A DNA stretch of 64,000 bases, taken from NCBI RefSeq assembly GCF_001368795.1, contig NZ_LN831198.1:238515-302514 (forward strand), given 5' to 3'. The notes under the pieces were generated by a model. That model searched no databases and was not told the DNA's origin. It saw only the letters and a list, made by a program, of their open reading frames with translations. Each line of letters begins with the position of its first letter. The stretch's first letter is position 1. This DNA is from Paenibacillus ihuae. Lineage in GTDB: Bacteria; Bacillota; Bacilli; Paenibacillales; Paenibacillaceae. Shown here piece by piece: positions 26,133 to 34,991 of this stretch. Made by a program: the position numbers and the translations under genes.

Positions 26133-26653
26133 CGGAACGTACGCGGGCGGGAGAACAGGAGAGCGGTCCTGTATTTCGCCTGATGAAGCTTGAGGATATT
26201 CCAGAGATTCTCGTGATCGAACGGGAAGCTTTTACGATGCCCTGGACGGAGGAAGCGTTCCGTAATGAGCTGACGCATAATCACTTTGCCAAATATATGG
26301 TGATGGAGCTGAACGGCCATATCATCGGCTATGCCGGGATGTGGGCGATTGTCGACGAGGCCCATGTGACGAACATTGCGCTGCTCGAAGCTTACCGGGG
26401 ACGCAAATGGGGCGACCGGCTGCTGGAGGAGCTGATGAAGACGGCGAGCTTTTTGGGAATGAAGTCTATTACGCTAGAGGTACGGGTCTCGAATGAGGTA
26501 GCCCAGAATTTATACCGCAAAAAAGGTTTCCGGCCGGCCGGTACCCGCAAGGGGTATTATTCGGACAACCGTGAGGATGCGCTGATTATGTGGGCGGATC
26601 TGCCGGAGTATGGAGAGCAAGGGTTGACGGAAGGAAGCGTGGATCTAAAATGA
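26129..26653 (+). CDS. rimI: Ribosomal-protein-alanine N-acetyltransferase RimI
   Basis: 174 residues, a GNAT acetyltransferase. Acetyl-CoA binding is shown by NIALLEAYRGRKWGDRLLEE, and the C-terminal NLYRKKGFRPAGTRKGYY is the RimI signature. It acetylates the N-terminus of ribosomal protein S18 in E. coli; the target here is inferred. It sits between tsaB and tsaD with ATGA overlaps on both sides, as in the Bacillus ydi operon. Confidence 0.92.
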   Translation: MTERTRAGEQESGPVFRLMKLEDIPEILVIEREAFTMPWTEEAFRNELTHNHFAKYMVMELNGHIIGYAGMWAIVDEAHVTNIALLEAYRGRKWGDRLLEELMKTASFLGMKSITLEVRVSNEVAQNLYRKKGFRPAGTRKGYYSDNREDALIMWADLPEYGEQGLTEGSVDLK

Positions 26654-27699
26654 ATACTGAAACAGGCGCTATTGAGCCTGTACTTATATTGGCTATTGAG
26701 ACGAGCTGTGATGAAACCTCAGTAGCAGTCATCAAAAACGGCCACGAGGTGCTGGCGAATATTATTTCCAGCCAGATTGAAACTCACCGCGCCTTCGGCG
26801 GCGTAGTGCCGGAGGTTGCCTCACGCAAGCATGTCGAGGTGATCACCCTGGTGATCGAGGAGGCGCTGGCAGCCGCGGGGGTACAGCCCGGGGAGCTTAC
26901 GGCTGTTGCGGTTACGCAAGGACCGGGACTTGTCGGCGCGTTGCTGGTGGGTGTTGTTGCGGCCAAAAGCCTGGCGCTGGCCTGGGGCAAGCCGCTAATC
27001 GGCACGCATCATATTGCCGGGCACATTTATGCCAACCGGCTGGTGAAGGAGCTGCAGTACCCGTGTATGACTCTCGTTGTATCCGGGGGACATACGGAGC
27101 TGGTCAATATGGAGCGCGAAGGGGAGTTCCGGATTATCGGGCGCACCCGCGATGATGCGGTCGGCGAAGCCTACGACAAAGTCGCCCGCGCACTTGGCTT
27201 TCCGTATCCGGGCGGTCCTCATGTAGACCGTCTGGCCCGTGAAGCGGCAGAAGCGGTAGCCTTGCCGCGTGTCTGGCTGGAGCCGGATTCCTATGATTTC
27301 AGCTTCAGCGGTCTGAAGTCGGCGGTGTTGAATGTGGTGAATCAGAGCAAGATGAAGGGACTGACACCGGATGTGGCCGGCATCGCCCGCGGTTTCCAGG
27401 AATCTGTGGTCGAGGTGCTGGTGGAGAAGGCTGTCCGGGCTGTAAAAGCCTGTGAGGCTAAGCAGCTTCTGCTCTGCGGCGGGGTTGCCGCTAACAAAGG
27501 GCTGCGTGAAGCACTGGTATCCCGCTGCGAGGCGGAGGACATTGAGCTGATCATTCCACCGCCGGTGTACTGCACGGATAATGCTGCCATGATCGGTGCT
27601 GCAGCCTATGTGAAATGGCGGCACGACGGCAGCACCCCGCTGGATATGGTTGCCGATCCGGGCTTATCACTGGAAAAGTGGTCTGTGTCTGCCTATTGA
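26650..27699 (+). CDS. tsaD: tRNA N6-adenosine threonylcarbamoyltransferase TsaD
   Basis: 349 residues. ASKHA motifs ILAIETSCDETSVAV and LVVSGGHTEL are present, along with the iron-binding pair in HHIAGHIYANR and the late CTDNAAMIGAAAY motif. It transfers threonylcarbamoyl to A37 of tRNA. ATG at 26650 overlaps the rimI stop and follows GGAAGGAAG; an upstream in-frame ATG (26590) lies inside rimI. The stop codon overlaps the -35 box of the leuA leader promoter. Confidence 0.95.
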   Translation: MNTETGAIEPVLILAIETSCDETSVAVIKNGHEVLANIISSQIETHRAFGGVVPEVASRKHVEVITLVIEEALAAAGVQPGELTAVAVTQGPGLVGALLVGVVAAKSLALAWGKPLIGTHHIAGHIYANRLVKELQYPCMTLVVSGGHTELVNMEREGEFRIIGRTRDDAVGEAYDKVARALGFPYPGGPHVDRLAREAAEAVALPRVWLEPDSYDFSFSGLKSAVLNVVNQSKMKGLTPDVAGIARGFQESVVEVLVEKAVRAVKACEAKQLLLCGGVAANKGLREALVSRCEAEDIELIIPPPVYCTDNAAMIGAAAYVKWRHDGSTPLDMVADPGLSLEKWSVSAY

Positions 27700-27725
27700 C
27701 ATCATTTGAACGGGAAGAGTATAAT
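27696..27725 (+). promoter_or_regulatory. Consensus sigma-A promoter of the leuA leader
   Basis: TTGACA (27696-27701), an 18-base spacer and TATAAT (27720-27725): both boxes are perfect. The -35 box overlaps the tsaD stop codon. Confidence 0.92.
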
Positions 27726-27731
27726 CAACCC

Positions 27732-28108
27732 AATTAAACGATGCAAACGCGATGAAGGGAAGCAGTAGGGTTACTCCGGGATAAGAGAACTGCGGGAAGG
27801 TGCGACGCAGCCGAAGGAGACCTGAACTCGTCCGGGAGCGGAGCGGTGGAAGCGGGATGTCCTTTCTAGAGGGACATTAAACGGCATGCAGATTGTGCTG
27901 GACCTTTCGTACACCGTCTACGGGTAACCTCCGTGAGAGGGTGGTCAAGGCAGTGGAGGCGGGTGCTGAAGCAACCGCATGAACTTGCCTGACTGTTGAG
28001 TGGATATTCTGAGGGCAGCGTAATAGGGCTGAACCGGAATATCAACAAGAGTGGTACCGCGAAGGTTAACAGCCTGTCGTCTCTTGAATAGAGGCGGCAG
28101 GCTTTTTT
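27732..28108 (+). ncRNA. T-box riboswitch 1 (leucine)
   Basis: A tRNA-sensing leader. Stem I shows the AGTA bulge (27764-27767) and the distal GGTGCGACGC loop. The specifier is probably CTC (Leu) at 27827-27829, after GAA. The T-box core AGAGTGGTACCGCGAAGG (about 28048-28066) ends with a terminator (28072-28108, GCCTG...CAGGC plus T-run). The TGGT discriminator match fits tRNA-Leu (A73). Uncharged tRNA-Leu should favour readthrough. Confidence 0.88.
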
Positions 28109-28124
28109 GTGTACTTATAGGGAT

Positions 28125-28440
28125 TACACGCAATGAACGGGAGCAGTAGATGACGAAGGTGTACAGAGAGCTGCGGGGTGGTGCGACGCAGACGCCTATG
28201 AAGCATTGAATCTCGCCCGGGAGCGGAGCGGCGGAAAATACAGATGTACGCCGCGACGGATGTCTCCGTTACCAGACACTCATCCTTGGCTGACCTGTGC
28301 CTTAAATGGACGCCCGGCCAAGGATGGGAAGGAGCTGGACGCAGCTTGCGGTTTGCTATGAATAGGAACCGGATGCGTCAAAAAGAGTGGTACCGCGGAG
28401 GGGTAACCCGCCGTCTCTTTATTGAGACGGCGGGTTTTTG
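28125..28440 (+). ncRNA. T-box riboswitch 2 (leucine), in tandem
   Basis: A second complete T-box directly downstream: AGTA bulge (28145-28148), GGTGCGACGC loop, specifier CTC (28212-28214, after GAAT), core GAGTGGTACCGCGGAG (28385-28400) and terminator AACCCGCCGTCTC...GAGACGGCGGGTTTTT (28405-28439). Both specifiers align and read Leu, so transcription of leuA must pass two leucine-starvation gates. Confidence 0.88.
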
Positions 28441-28568
28441 CGTTCTGATAAAAGCGGTTGAGATGCTGCCGGCAGCAGTGGGCGGGAACAGCAGGGGACA
28501 AGTCGACGTGTGCCCTGCGCAACATCCAGTGAACAGTGTATGCTAACTAAACTTTAGGAGGGTTTTCC

Positions 28569-30137
28569 ATGATTATACCGGTGAAAAAACGGATTCAAAT
28601 TTTTGATACAACGCTGCGTGACGGCGAGCAGGCTCCCGGTGCTAGCCTGACGCCTGAACAAAAGATCGTACTCGCATATAAGCTGGCCGAGCTGGGTGTG
28701 GATGTGCTGGAGCCGGGCTTTCCGATTTCGAGCCCGGGGGATTTTGCCGCTGTGGAGACGATTTCCCGCAAGGTGCAGGGCGTGGAAATCTGCGGATTTG
28801 CCCGGGCAGTCCGGGGGGACATCGATGCGGCCGTCCGGGCGACCCGGGATGCAGAGCGGCGGCGGATTCACCTGTTCATCTCGTCTTCCGACATTCACCT
28901 GCGCCACCAGCTGCGTAAAAGCCGCCCTGAGGTCGTCGCAGCCGCACGTGAAATGACAGCCTATGCCCGGCAGTTCTGCGAGGTGGTGGAGTTCACTGCG
29001 ATGGATGCTGCCCGGACCGGAATCGATGACCTGATCGAGATGGTTGAGGCAGTCATTGAAGAAGGGGCCAGTATCATCAACCTGCCGGATACCGTCGGCT
29101 ATGCCTTGCCGCACGAATACGGGGAGATGTTCCGGCGGGTGCGGCTTGGTGCCAGAGGCGGGCAGAAGGTAAGCTACAGTGCCCATTGCCATAACGACCT
29201 GGGCCTTGCCGTAGCGAACAGCCTGGCAGCCATTGCCGGCGGGGCAACCCAAATCGAGGTTACAGTCAACGGCGTCGGCGAACGTACCGGGAACTGTGCG
29301 CTGGAAGAGCTGGTCATGGCACTGGAGACCCGGGGGGATGCCCTTGGCGCGGAAACGGGAATCGTGCTGGATAAGCTGTATGATACCTCACGGATGATCA
29401 GCGGGGCGATGCATTTCCCGATTGCCTACAACAAGCCGGTCGTCGGCAGAAATGCCTTCCAGCATGAGTCCGGCATTCATCAGGACGGCTTGCTGAAGGA
29501 TCGCAGCACTTATGAGATTATGGACCCTGAGCGGCTGGGGATTCCGCGCAGCATGATCATTCTGGGCAAGCACTCCGGCAGACACGCACTCAAGGACCGC
29601 GCGGCGAAGTATGGGATTGCCCTGGATGCGGCAGAGCTGGATGCCCTCTACGAATCCTTCAAAGAGACAGCCGACCGGCAGAAAGCGGTCAGTGATGACG
29701 AGCTGCTGCGGATGGTCAGCACGGCTACCGGACAGCAGGCCCAGGTCTACGAGCTGGGCGATGTTCAGGTGCTGGCCGGCAGCGCCCCGCGGAGGGTGGC
29801 CGCAGTGACGGTCCGCCACCTGCAAAACGGCACAGAAGAAGCGTACACCAGCACCGGTAGCGGCCCTTTGGAGGCAGTCATTGCTGCAATCAGCCAGGGA
29901 ATCGCCGAGCATATCAGCTTTGCGGGACTGGATCTGCATTCACTGGGCAGCGGGGAGAACGCCCAGGCTGAAGCTGCGGTTATGGTGGAATGGGAAGGCT
30001 GTAAGTTCCGGGGGACAGCGATCCATCAGGATATTGTGATGGCAGCAGGGATAGCTTATATTGCCGCCTGCAATGCGGCACTGCTCTCCGCCCGGGTGGA
30101 GCAGGTCCGGGAGGCAGTTTTTCCGGTAGTGGAATAG
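28569..30137 (+). CDS. leuA: 2-isopropylmalate synthase
   Basis: 522 residues. The TIM-barrel catalytic domain has IFDTTLRDGEQAPGASL near residue 12, SAHCHNDLGLAVANS near 205 (metal-binding HxH) and the NAFQHESGIHQDGLLKD substrate motif near 295. A C-terminal LeuA regulatory domain for leucine feedback follows (about 370-520). It joins acetyl-CoA to 2-ketoisovalerate, the first step of leucine synthesis. AGGAGGG precedes ATG. The gene stands alone between tsaD and the ABC-F gene, under two Leu T-boxes; the other leu genes are not here. Confidence 0.94.
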   Translation: MIIPVKKRIQIFDTTLRDGEQAPGASLTPEQKIVLAYKLAELGVDVLEPGFPISSPGDFAAVETISRKVQGVEICGFARAVRGDIDAAVRATRDAERRRIHLFISSSDIHLRHQLRKSRPEVVAAAREMTAYARQFCEVVEFTAMDAARTGIDDLIEMVEAVIEEGASIINLPDTVGYALPHEYGEMFRRVRLGARGGQKVSYSAHCHNDLGLAVANSLAAIAGGATQIEVTVNGVGERTGNCALEELVMALETRGDALGAETGIVLDKLYDTSRMISGAMHFPIAYNKPVVGRNAFQHESGIHQDGLLKDRSTYEIMDPERLGIPRSMIILGKHSGRHALKDRAAKYGIALDAAELDALYESFKETADRQKAVSDDELLRMVSTATGQQAQVYELGDVQVLAGSAPRRVAAVTVRHLQNGTEEAYTSTGSGPLEAVIAAISQGIAEHISFAGLDLHSLGSGENAQAEAAVMVEWEGCKFRGTAIHQDIVMAAGIAYIAACNAALLSARVEQVREAVFPVVE

Positions 30138-30146
30138 GCAGGGGTT

Positions 30147-30196
30147 ACAGACCCTCATCTTGGTGCATACAAGCCAGGAAGAGGGTTTGTTTTTTA
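30147..30196 (+). terminator. Intrinsic terminator of leuA
   Basis: ACAGACCCTC pairs with GAGGGTTTGT (one G-T wobble), followed by TTTTTT. Confidence 0.75.
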
Positions 30197-30273
30197 CGTT
30201 GAGCCGGGCATCTGTACGGCTTCCTTCAATGAGTTGTAGGATGAAAATTAAGCACATGCGGCTTTTGTCAAGA

Positions 30274-30532
30274 TGTGGACAACGTTATCCACATATTCTG
30301 CAATAGTTGTGTAAAAACCGTGTAAAATCAGCAATAACGCCTATTTTCTGAATCGCTGAAATGTGGAGTTTTCCTGTGTGAGGTTTTTGTGGAAACTGTG
30401 GATAATGTGGATAATTCGGTGGATAAAAAGTCCTTGACAAACAAAATAGCGATTTATCGCGTAAAAAAAGGCCCCGGAGGGCTTTTTTTACGGAGAGTTA
30501 TGCACGAAAACTGTGGATGGGTATGTGGATAA
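30274..30532. promoter_or_regulatory. Cluster of DnaA boxes
   Basis: Four perfect DnaA boxes: TTATCCACA at 30285-30293, and TGTGGATAA at 30397-30405, 30406-30414 and 30524-30532. Two with one mismatch lie at 30274-30282 and 30418-30426, plus weaker ones. The first pair forms a palindrome and the middle pair is directly adjacent. It lies between the tsaD/leuA side and the ydiF-like ABC-F gene; Bacillus has a DnaA-box cluster in the matching gcp-ydiF gap. Confidence 0.8.
30463..30489. terminator. Bidirectional intrinsic terminator of the ABC-F gene
   Basis: A7, GGCCC, a 4-base loop, GGGC, T7 in the middle of the DnaA-box cluster; it works for either direction. Confidence 0.75.
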
Positions 30533-30586
30533 TTTTTTATGAACAAATCGGTAACAGTTTAAAAATATTTATTTAACCTGATTACA

Positions 30587-32539
30587 TTATTCGTCAGCCA
30601 GCTGCTCCCATTCGTCAAACCGTTCACTGAGCTGCGTTTTTTTGTCCTTAAGGTCATTCTCATGCTCCTGAAGCGCCATGTAATCCTGATAAACCTCCGG
30701 TTTGGTCATTTCATGCTCAATTCCGGCGATCTCTTCCTCCAGGCGGGCGATGGTTTCTTCCAGCTCTGAAATCCGCCGCTGCCGGTTCCGCTCCTCCCGT
30801 TTGGCCGCTTTGTCCGCTTCATAAGAGGAGGCACTGCCTTTATCTGCTGCAGCATCAAGATCGGCATTGCGCGAGGCTTTGGCCGCCGTAAGTTCGGCTT
30901 CCTCCAGGGCGATGGCTTCCAGTTCTTTTTTCTTCTCAACATAATCATCATAGTTGCCAAGATACTGGTCGATGCCGCCGGGATGCAGCTCCAATACACG
31001 CTCAGCCATTTTGTTGAGGAAATAACGGTCATGGGAGATGAATAACAGGGTTCCTTCAAAATCGATCAGGGCGGACTCCAGCACCTCACGGCTGACCAAA
31101 TCCAAATGGTTGGTAGGCTCATCGAGAATAAGCATGTTTGCGCCGCGCAGCATCAGCTTAGATAGTGCCACGCGTGCTTTTTCACCGCCGCTGAGCGCTG
31201 CGACCCGCTTCAGGACATCCTCCCCGCTGAACAGGAAGTTGCCGAGTATGGTACGGATCCGCGCCTCTTCCAGCATCGGATACTCGCTCCACAGTTCTTC
31301 CAGCACCGTATTACGCTGGTTAAGCCGTGTCTGTTCCTGATCGTAATAGGCGATCTTTACTTTGGCTCCCCAGTTTACGGTTCCCGCGGAAGGCTCCCGG
31401 GTACCGGTCATGCATTGCAGCAGTGTTGATTTGCCGATCCCGTTCGGGCCGATCAGGGCTGCTGTTTCGCCGCGCCGCAGTTCAAAGGACGCGTTACGGA
31501 AGAGTGGCGCTGCTTCTTCGCTGAACGATACGGCAACGTCACGTACCTGCAGCACCTCTTTACCGGACATGAAGTCAGGCTCGAAGGAGAAGCTGGCTTT
31601 CTTCAGGTCGCCGAGCGGCTTATCGATGCGGTCCATTTTTTCCAGTGCCTTACGCCGGCTCTGGGCACGTTTGGTTGTGGAAGCACGCACGATGTTGCGC
31701 TGCACGAAATCCTCCATCCGGGAGATCTCGTCCTGCTGCTTCTCGTACTGCTTCATGCGGATCTCATATTCCGCAGCCTTCAGCTCCATATAACGGCTAT
31801 AGTTGCCTGTATACCGCCGGGACTGATGCCGCTCAATTTCAACGATCGTGGTTACCAGCCTGTCGAGGAAATACCGGTCATGGGAGACGACCAGAATTCC
31901 GCCGGCATAGCTGCGCAAATAATCCTCCAGCCATGTCAGCGTCTCGATGTCCAGGTGGTTCGTAGGCTCATCGAGCATGAGCAGATCCGGGGCCTGAAGC
32001 AGGATACGGGCCAGTGCGAGCCGTGTCTTCTGTCCGCCGCTTAAGGTGGCAATCGGCGTATCCGGTGCGAATTCTCCGAAGCCCATCCCGTGCAGCACGC
32101 TGCGGATGCGTGTGTTCATCTCATAACCGCCGTGGTCTTTGAACCAGTCCGACCGTTTAGCGTACCGTTCCAGCAAATCCTCATACCGTTTCGGGTCATC
32201 GGCAAGCTTAGGATCAGCGATACTCGCCTCCATCTGCCGCAGCTCGGCTTCCGCCTCAATCAGGGGAGCGAACACAGCGAGCATCTCCTCCTGAATCGTT
32301 TTGTCCGACTGCAGTCCGCTGTTCTGGGCCAGATAGCCGATAGTTGTTTCTTTGGATTTATGAATTTGCCCGCTGTCAAAGGACATCTCACCCGCGAGGA
32401 TCTGCAGGAAGGTGGATTTGCCGGCGCCGTTAACGCCTACCAGTCCAACCCGCTCCTTCTCATTCACCTGCAGGCTGATGCCGTCCAGCACGCTTTGTAT
32501 ACCATATGATTTCGAAATTCCTGTCGCTTGAAGAAGCAT
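30587..32539 (-). CDS. ABC-F family ATPase, YdiF-like
   Basis: 650 residues with two ABC domains and no membrane segments. Walker A motifs are GVNGAGKST (about 36) and GPNGIGKST (about 365). Signatures are LSGGQKTRLALARILL and LSGGEKARVALSKLML, each followed by LDEPTNHLDIET or LDEPTNHLDLVS. The inter-domain linker (about 230-320) is charged, and a C-terminal coiled coil (about 560-640) is present. ABC-F proteins act on the ribosome, in translation or antibiotic protection. By position it matches B. subtilis YdiF; its exact role is unknown. Confidence 0.9.
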   Translation of the reverse strand: MLLQATGISKSYGIQSVLDGISLQVNEKERVGLVGVNGAGKSTFLQILAGEMSFDSGQIHKSKETTIGYLAQNSGLQSDKTIQEEMLAVFAPLIEAEAELRQMEASIADPKLADDPKRYEDLLERYAKRSDWFKDHGGYEMNTRIRSVLHGMGFGEFAPDTPIATLSGGQKTRLALARILLQAPDLLMLDEPTNHLDIETLTWLEDYLRSYAGGILVVSHDRYFLDRLVTTIVEIERHQSRRYTGNYSRYMELKAAEYEIRMKQYEKQQDEISRMEDFVQRNIVRASTTKRAQSRRKALEKMDRIDKPLGDLKKASFSFEPDFMSGKEVLQVRDVAVSFSEEAAPLFRNASFELRRGETAALIGPNGIGKSTLLQCMTGTREPSAGTVNWGAKVKIAYYDQEQTRLNQRNTVLEELWSEYPMLEEARIRTILGNFLFSGEDVLKRVAALSGGEKARVALSKLMLRGANMLILDEPTNHLDLVSREVLESALIDFEGTLLFISHDRYFLNKMAERVLELHPGGIDQYLGNYDDYVEKKKELEAIALEEAELTAAKASRNADLDAAADKGSASSYEADKAAKREERNRQRRISELEETIARLEEEIAGIEHEMTKPEVYQDYMALQEHENDLKDKKTQLSERFDEWEQLADE

Positions 32540-32849
32540 ACTGATGAAACCTCCGCCCTTGCATATTTCGCCTTGGCACTGACGCCCGGCCGTGTAACTT
32601 GCTTATTCTATAGTTTACATGAAAAGCGCCAGCGGCGCGAGGGGGCAGGAACTTTGCGGCAGGGTGCGGAAAGCTGGGAGGATAGGGGGGCGCAGCGTGT
32701 TTTTTGACAGCAGGATAGAAGGAGAACAGCTTGAATGATTCGCATAACAGAGCAAATGATACAACCTTGGCGAACCGGGGAGAAGAGTGGTAAACTGAGT
32801 TTACAAACTATGATAAGCTAGTCACATGAACAGGAGGAGGCGGCTGCAG
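32540..32849. other. Divergent intergenic region between ABC-F and 5-formyl-THF cyclo-ligase genes
   Basis: It should hold both promoters. A possible rightward one is TTGGCG (32767), 18 bases, TAAACT (32791-32796). A 20-codon frame from TTG at 32731 to 32793, with AAGGAG 6 bases upstream, could be a leader peptide, but nothing else supports it. ATG at 32826 is in frame with the next gene but lies before its better ribosome site. Confidence 0.35.
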
Positions 32850-33500
32850 ATGACAGGCCAGGGCGCCTTGCTCGCCGAATTAAAGCGGGAACTGCGCGCG
32901 GAGAGAGCCGCTGTCCGCGACAAGCTGCCGGCAGACCAGAGAGAGGCATTATCTGTTCTGGTCTGCGGTTATGCAGCGGAGTGGCTTGCATGGGAAGGTG
33001 CAGAGACGCTGCTTGCCTACGTGCCGTTCCGTTCGGAGCTGGACACACGTCCGCTGATCGACGGTGCTTGGGCAGCGGGCCGTAAGGTGCTGCTGCCCCG
33101 TGTGATCCAATCCACAGGAAAAATGAGCCTGCATCCGGTAAACTCATGGAAAGAGCTTGCAGTTGGAGCCTATGGTATCCAAGAGCCTATTTCCGCCCCG
33201 GCTTGTGAACCCGGCGGGCAGTACCGTCCGGATGCTGTATTCGTGCCCGGACTGGCTTTTGACCGCCGCGGTGGAAGGCTCGGTTACGGACGCGGCTATT
33301 ATGACCGTCTGCGGGCAGTCTGGGAAGCGGAGCTTCCGGCATCCGCAGGTGCTCCGCTGTGGATCGGTCTGGCATTCGGTCAGCAGGTGGTACCGGAGGT
33401 ACCTATGGATTACCATGATGCCTATATGGACATGTTGATTACAGAAGACGGTATCATGGATTTCCGGAAGGAGAAACAGCATGGAACTAAGTCATTTTAA
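32850..33500 (+). CDS. 5-formyltetrahydrofolate cyclo-ligase
   Basis: 216 residues. The C-terminal ATP-binding signature [16 protein letters not shown] lies near residue 140, and the N-terminal folate-side [16 protein letters not shown] helix is typical. It converts 5-formyl-THF and ATP to 5,10-methenyl-THF. ATG at 32850 is preferred since AGGAGGAGG (32832-32840) lies 9 bases upstream. The 3' end overlaps moaC by 20 bases, so the two are co-translated. Confidence 0.9.
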   Translation: MTGQGALLAELKRELRAERAAVRDKLPADQREALSVLVCGYAAEWLAWEGAETLLAYVPFRSELDTRPLIDGAWAAGRKVLLPRVIQSTGKMSLHPVNSWKELAVGAYGIQEPISAPACEPGGQYRPDAVFVPGLAFDRRGGRLGYGRGYYDRLRAVWEAELPASAGAPLWIGLAFGQQVVPEVPMDYHDAYMDMLITEDGIMDFRKEKQHGTKSF

Positions 33501-33954
33501 TGAGCAGGGCCGGACACGCATGGTGGATGTCAGCGACAAGGAGATCACCAAGCGCTCAGCTGCTGCGAGAAGCAAGGTAAAGATGGACCCGGGGACGCTT
33601 GATGCCATCAAGGCCGGCAGGATCGGTAAAGGGGATGTGCTGGCTGTCGCGCAGGTCGCTGGAATCATGGCCGCCAAAAAAACAGCCGACTGGATCCCGA
33701 TGTGCCATCCGCTGCCGCTGACCGGCATTGACATCCGCTTCTCGGATAACAGCAAAGATGAACTTTATATAGAAGCAACTGTCAAGACAACCGGGATGAC
33801 CGGTGTGGAGATGGAGGCGCTGACGGCCGTTTCTGCGGCAGCGCTGACAGTGTACGACATGTGCAAGGCGCTGCAGAAGGACATGATTATCGGACCGACG
33901 ATGCTGGTGTCAAAGAGCGGCGGGAAAAACGGGGATTATGCGCTGGAGGTTTAA
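33481..33954 (+). CDS. moaC: Cyclic pyranopterin monophosphate synthase MoaC
   Basis: 157 residues matching MoaC throughout: [19 protein letters not shown], the catalytic [12 protein letters not shown] region and [20 protein letters not shown]. It acts in the first stage of molybdenum cofactor synthesis, after MoaA. The ribosome site GAAGGAGAAACAGC lies inside the preceding cyclo-ligase gene. mogA/moaB follows 71 bases later. Confidence 0.95.
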   Translation: MELSHFNEQGRTRMVDVSDKEITKRSAAARSKVKMDPGTLDAIKAGRIGKGDVLAVAQVAGIMAAKKTADWIPMCHPLPLTGIDIRFSDNSKDELYIEATVKTTGMTGVEMEALTAVSAAALTVYDMCKALQKDMIIGPTMLVSKSGGKNGDYALEV

Positions 33955-34025
33955 ACACAGCACGGCTAAAGCGCGAGAAGTCTGCAGCCGTCCATACATA
34001 GTACATAGAGAGGGAGGGACAACCT

Positions 34026-34511
34026 ATGGCGTGGAAAACAGCAATCCTGACGGCCAGCGATAAAGGGTCCAGGGGCGAACGGGAAGACACTAGCGCCCAG
34101 GTTATTCGGGAGCTGGTGGAAGAAGAGCTTGGCGGTGAGATCATTGAGGTCAGGATCGTGCCGGACGAGCAGGATGAGATTATTGCCGCATTGATTGAGC
34201 TTACGGATTATTTTAAGGCCGACCTGGTGCTGACTACAGGAGGAACCGACCTGGCAATCCGTGATGTTACACCGGAAGCCACACGACGTGTGATTGAACG
34301 GGAGGTGCCGGGTCTTTCGGAAGCGATGCGGAGTACAGTTATGCAAAAGAACCGCGCGGTGATGCTTTTCCGCGGCATTTGCGGAATCCGCGGAAGAACG
34401 CTGATTGTCAATCTCCCGGGTACTCCGAAAGGTGTACATGAGAATCTGGCAGCGATTATGGATCAGCTGCCGGAAGCACTGCTGATGGTCACCGGCCAGT
34501 ACCGTCAATAG
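34026..34511 (+). CDS. Molybdopterin adenylyltransferase-like protein (MogA/MoaB)
   Basis: 161 residues of the MoCF-binding fold: ILTASDKGSRGEREDTSAQV at the start, LVLTTGGTDLAIRDVTPEAT near residue 68 and NLPGTPKGVHENLAAI near 137. It adenylates molybdopterin before metal insertion. MogA and MoaB cannot be told apart securely by eye. GGGAGGGACAACCT precedes ATG. It forms a molybdenum-cofactor pair with moaC. Confidence 0.9.
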   Translation: MAWKTAILTASDKGSRGEREDTSAQVIRELVEEELGGEIIEVRIVPDEQDEIIAALIELTDYFKADLVLTTGGTDLAIRDVTPEATRRVIEREVPGLSEAMRSTVMQKNRAVMLFRGICGIRGRTLIVNLPGTPKGVHENLAAIMDQLPEALLMVTGQYRQ

Positions 34512-34556
34512 TCTCTGCGGCCTCTGTCTGTCCCGTCCAATCTGCTGAAAAGCCGG

Positions 34557-34586
34557 TTGGATGTGTGACAAAAGTTATGGTATTAT
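34557..34586 (+). promoter_or_regulatory. Likely sigma-A promoter of tatA
   Basis: TTGGAT (34557-34562), an 18-base spacer, then TATTAT (34581-34586), 55 bases before the start codon. Confidence 0.5.
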
Positions 34587-34640
34587 TAAATTAGTGTTTA
34601 AGATATCATGAACGGACAGAGTGACGAGGAGGAATAACAA

Positions 34641-34883
34641 ATGCTGAATGGTATTGGTGCTCCCGGAATTATTTTACTGGTTATCCTGGCACTGCTGCTC
34701 TTTGGTCCGAACAAGCTTCCTGAGCTTGGGCGTGCAGTCGGACGCACCTTCCGTGAGTTCAAGGACGGGGCGCGTGAGATTATCAGCGAGCCGGAACCGG
34801 CAAAGCGCAGTGAAGCGCCTGTTCCGCCGGCCCCGCAGAAATTAGCTGCAGAACTTCCGCAGGACCGGCGTCTTCCGGAATAA
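34641..34883 (+). CDS. tatA: Twin-arginine translocase subunit TatA
   Basis: 80 residues: one membrane helix (about 7-22), the LFGPNKLPELGRAVGRTFREF hinge region split over the FGP motif and amphipathic helix, and a charged Pro/Ala-rich tail. With TatC downstream it exports folded proteins carrying RR signal peptides. A one-TatA, one-TatC pair is the minimal Gram-positive type. GAGGAGG precedes ATG. A possible attenuating hairpin separates it from tatC. Confidence 0.93.
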   Translation: MLNGIGAPGIILLVILALLLFGPNKLPELGRAVGRTFREFKDGAREIISEPEPAKRSEAPVPPAPQKLAAELPQDRRLPE

Positions 34884-34894
34884 TACGATTTAAC

Positions 34895-34953
34895 TACGCG
34901 GGGGCGTTCCTCTCAGGTCTGGTTAAGACTGGGCGGCGCCTCCTTTTTTTTAC
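34895..34953 (+). terminator. Possible terminator/attenuator between tatA and tatC
   Basis: GGGGGCGTTCCTCTCAGGTCT can pair, with wobbles and bulges, with AGACTGGGCGGCGCCTCC, followed by T8. It may reduce tatC relative to tatA. Confidence 0.6.
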
Positions 34954-34991
34954 GGGGAATTCTACATAAGTCATTTGGGTGGTGCCATATC

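Noticed and set aside
28244-28546. 100-codon frame through the second T-box
   Set aside because: It reads through the T-box core and terminator stem; conserved RNA features explain this stretch.
30274-30532. Chromosomal origin oriC
   Set aside because: Neither dnaA nor dnaN nor rpmH is nearby; the setting matches a DnaA-titrating cluster instead.
32731-32793. 20-codon frame with AAGGAG upstream, before the 5-formyl-THF cyclo-ligase gene
   Set aside because: Too short to judge, no hairpin attenuator next to it and no promoter placed to include its ribosome site.
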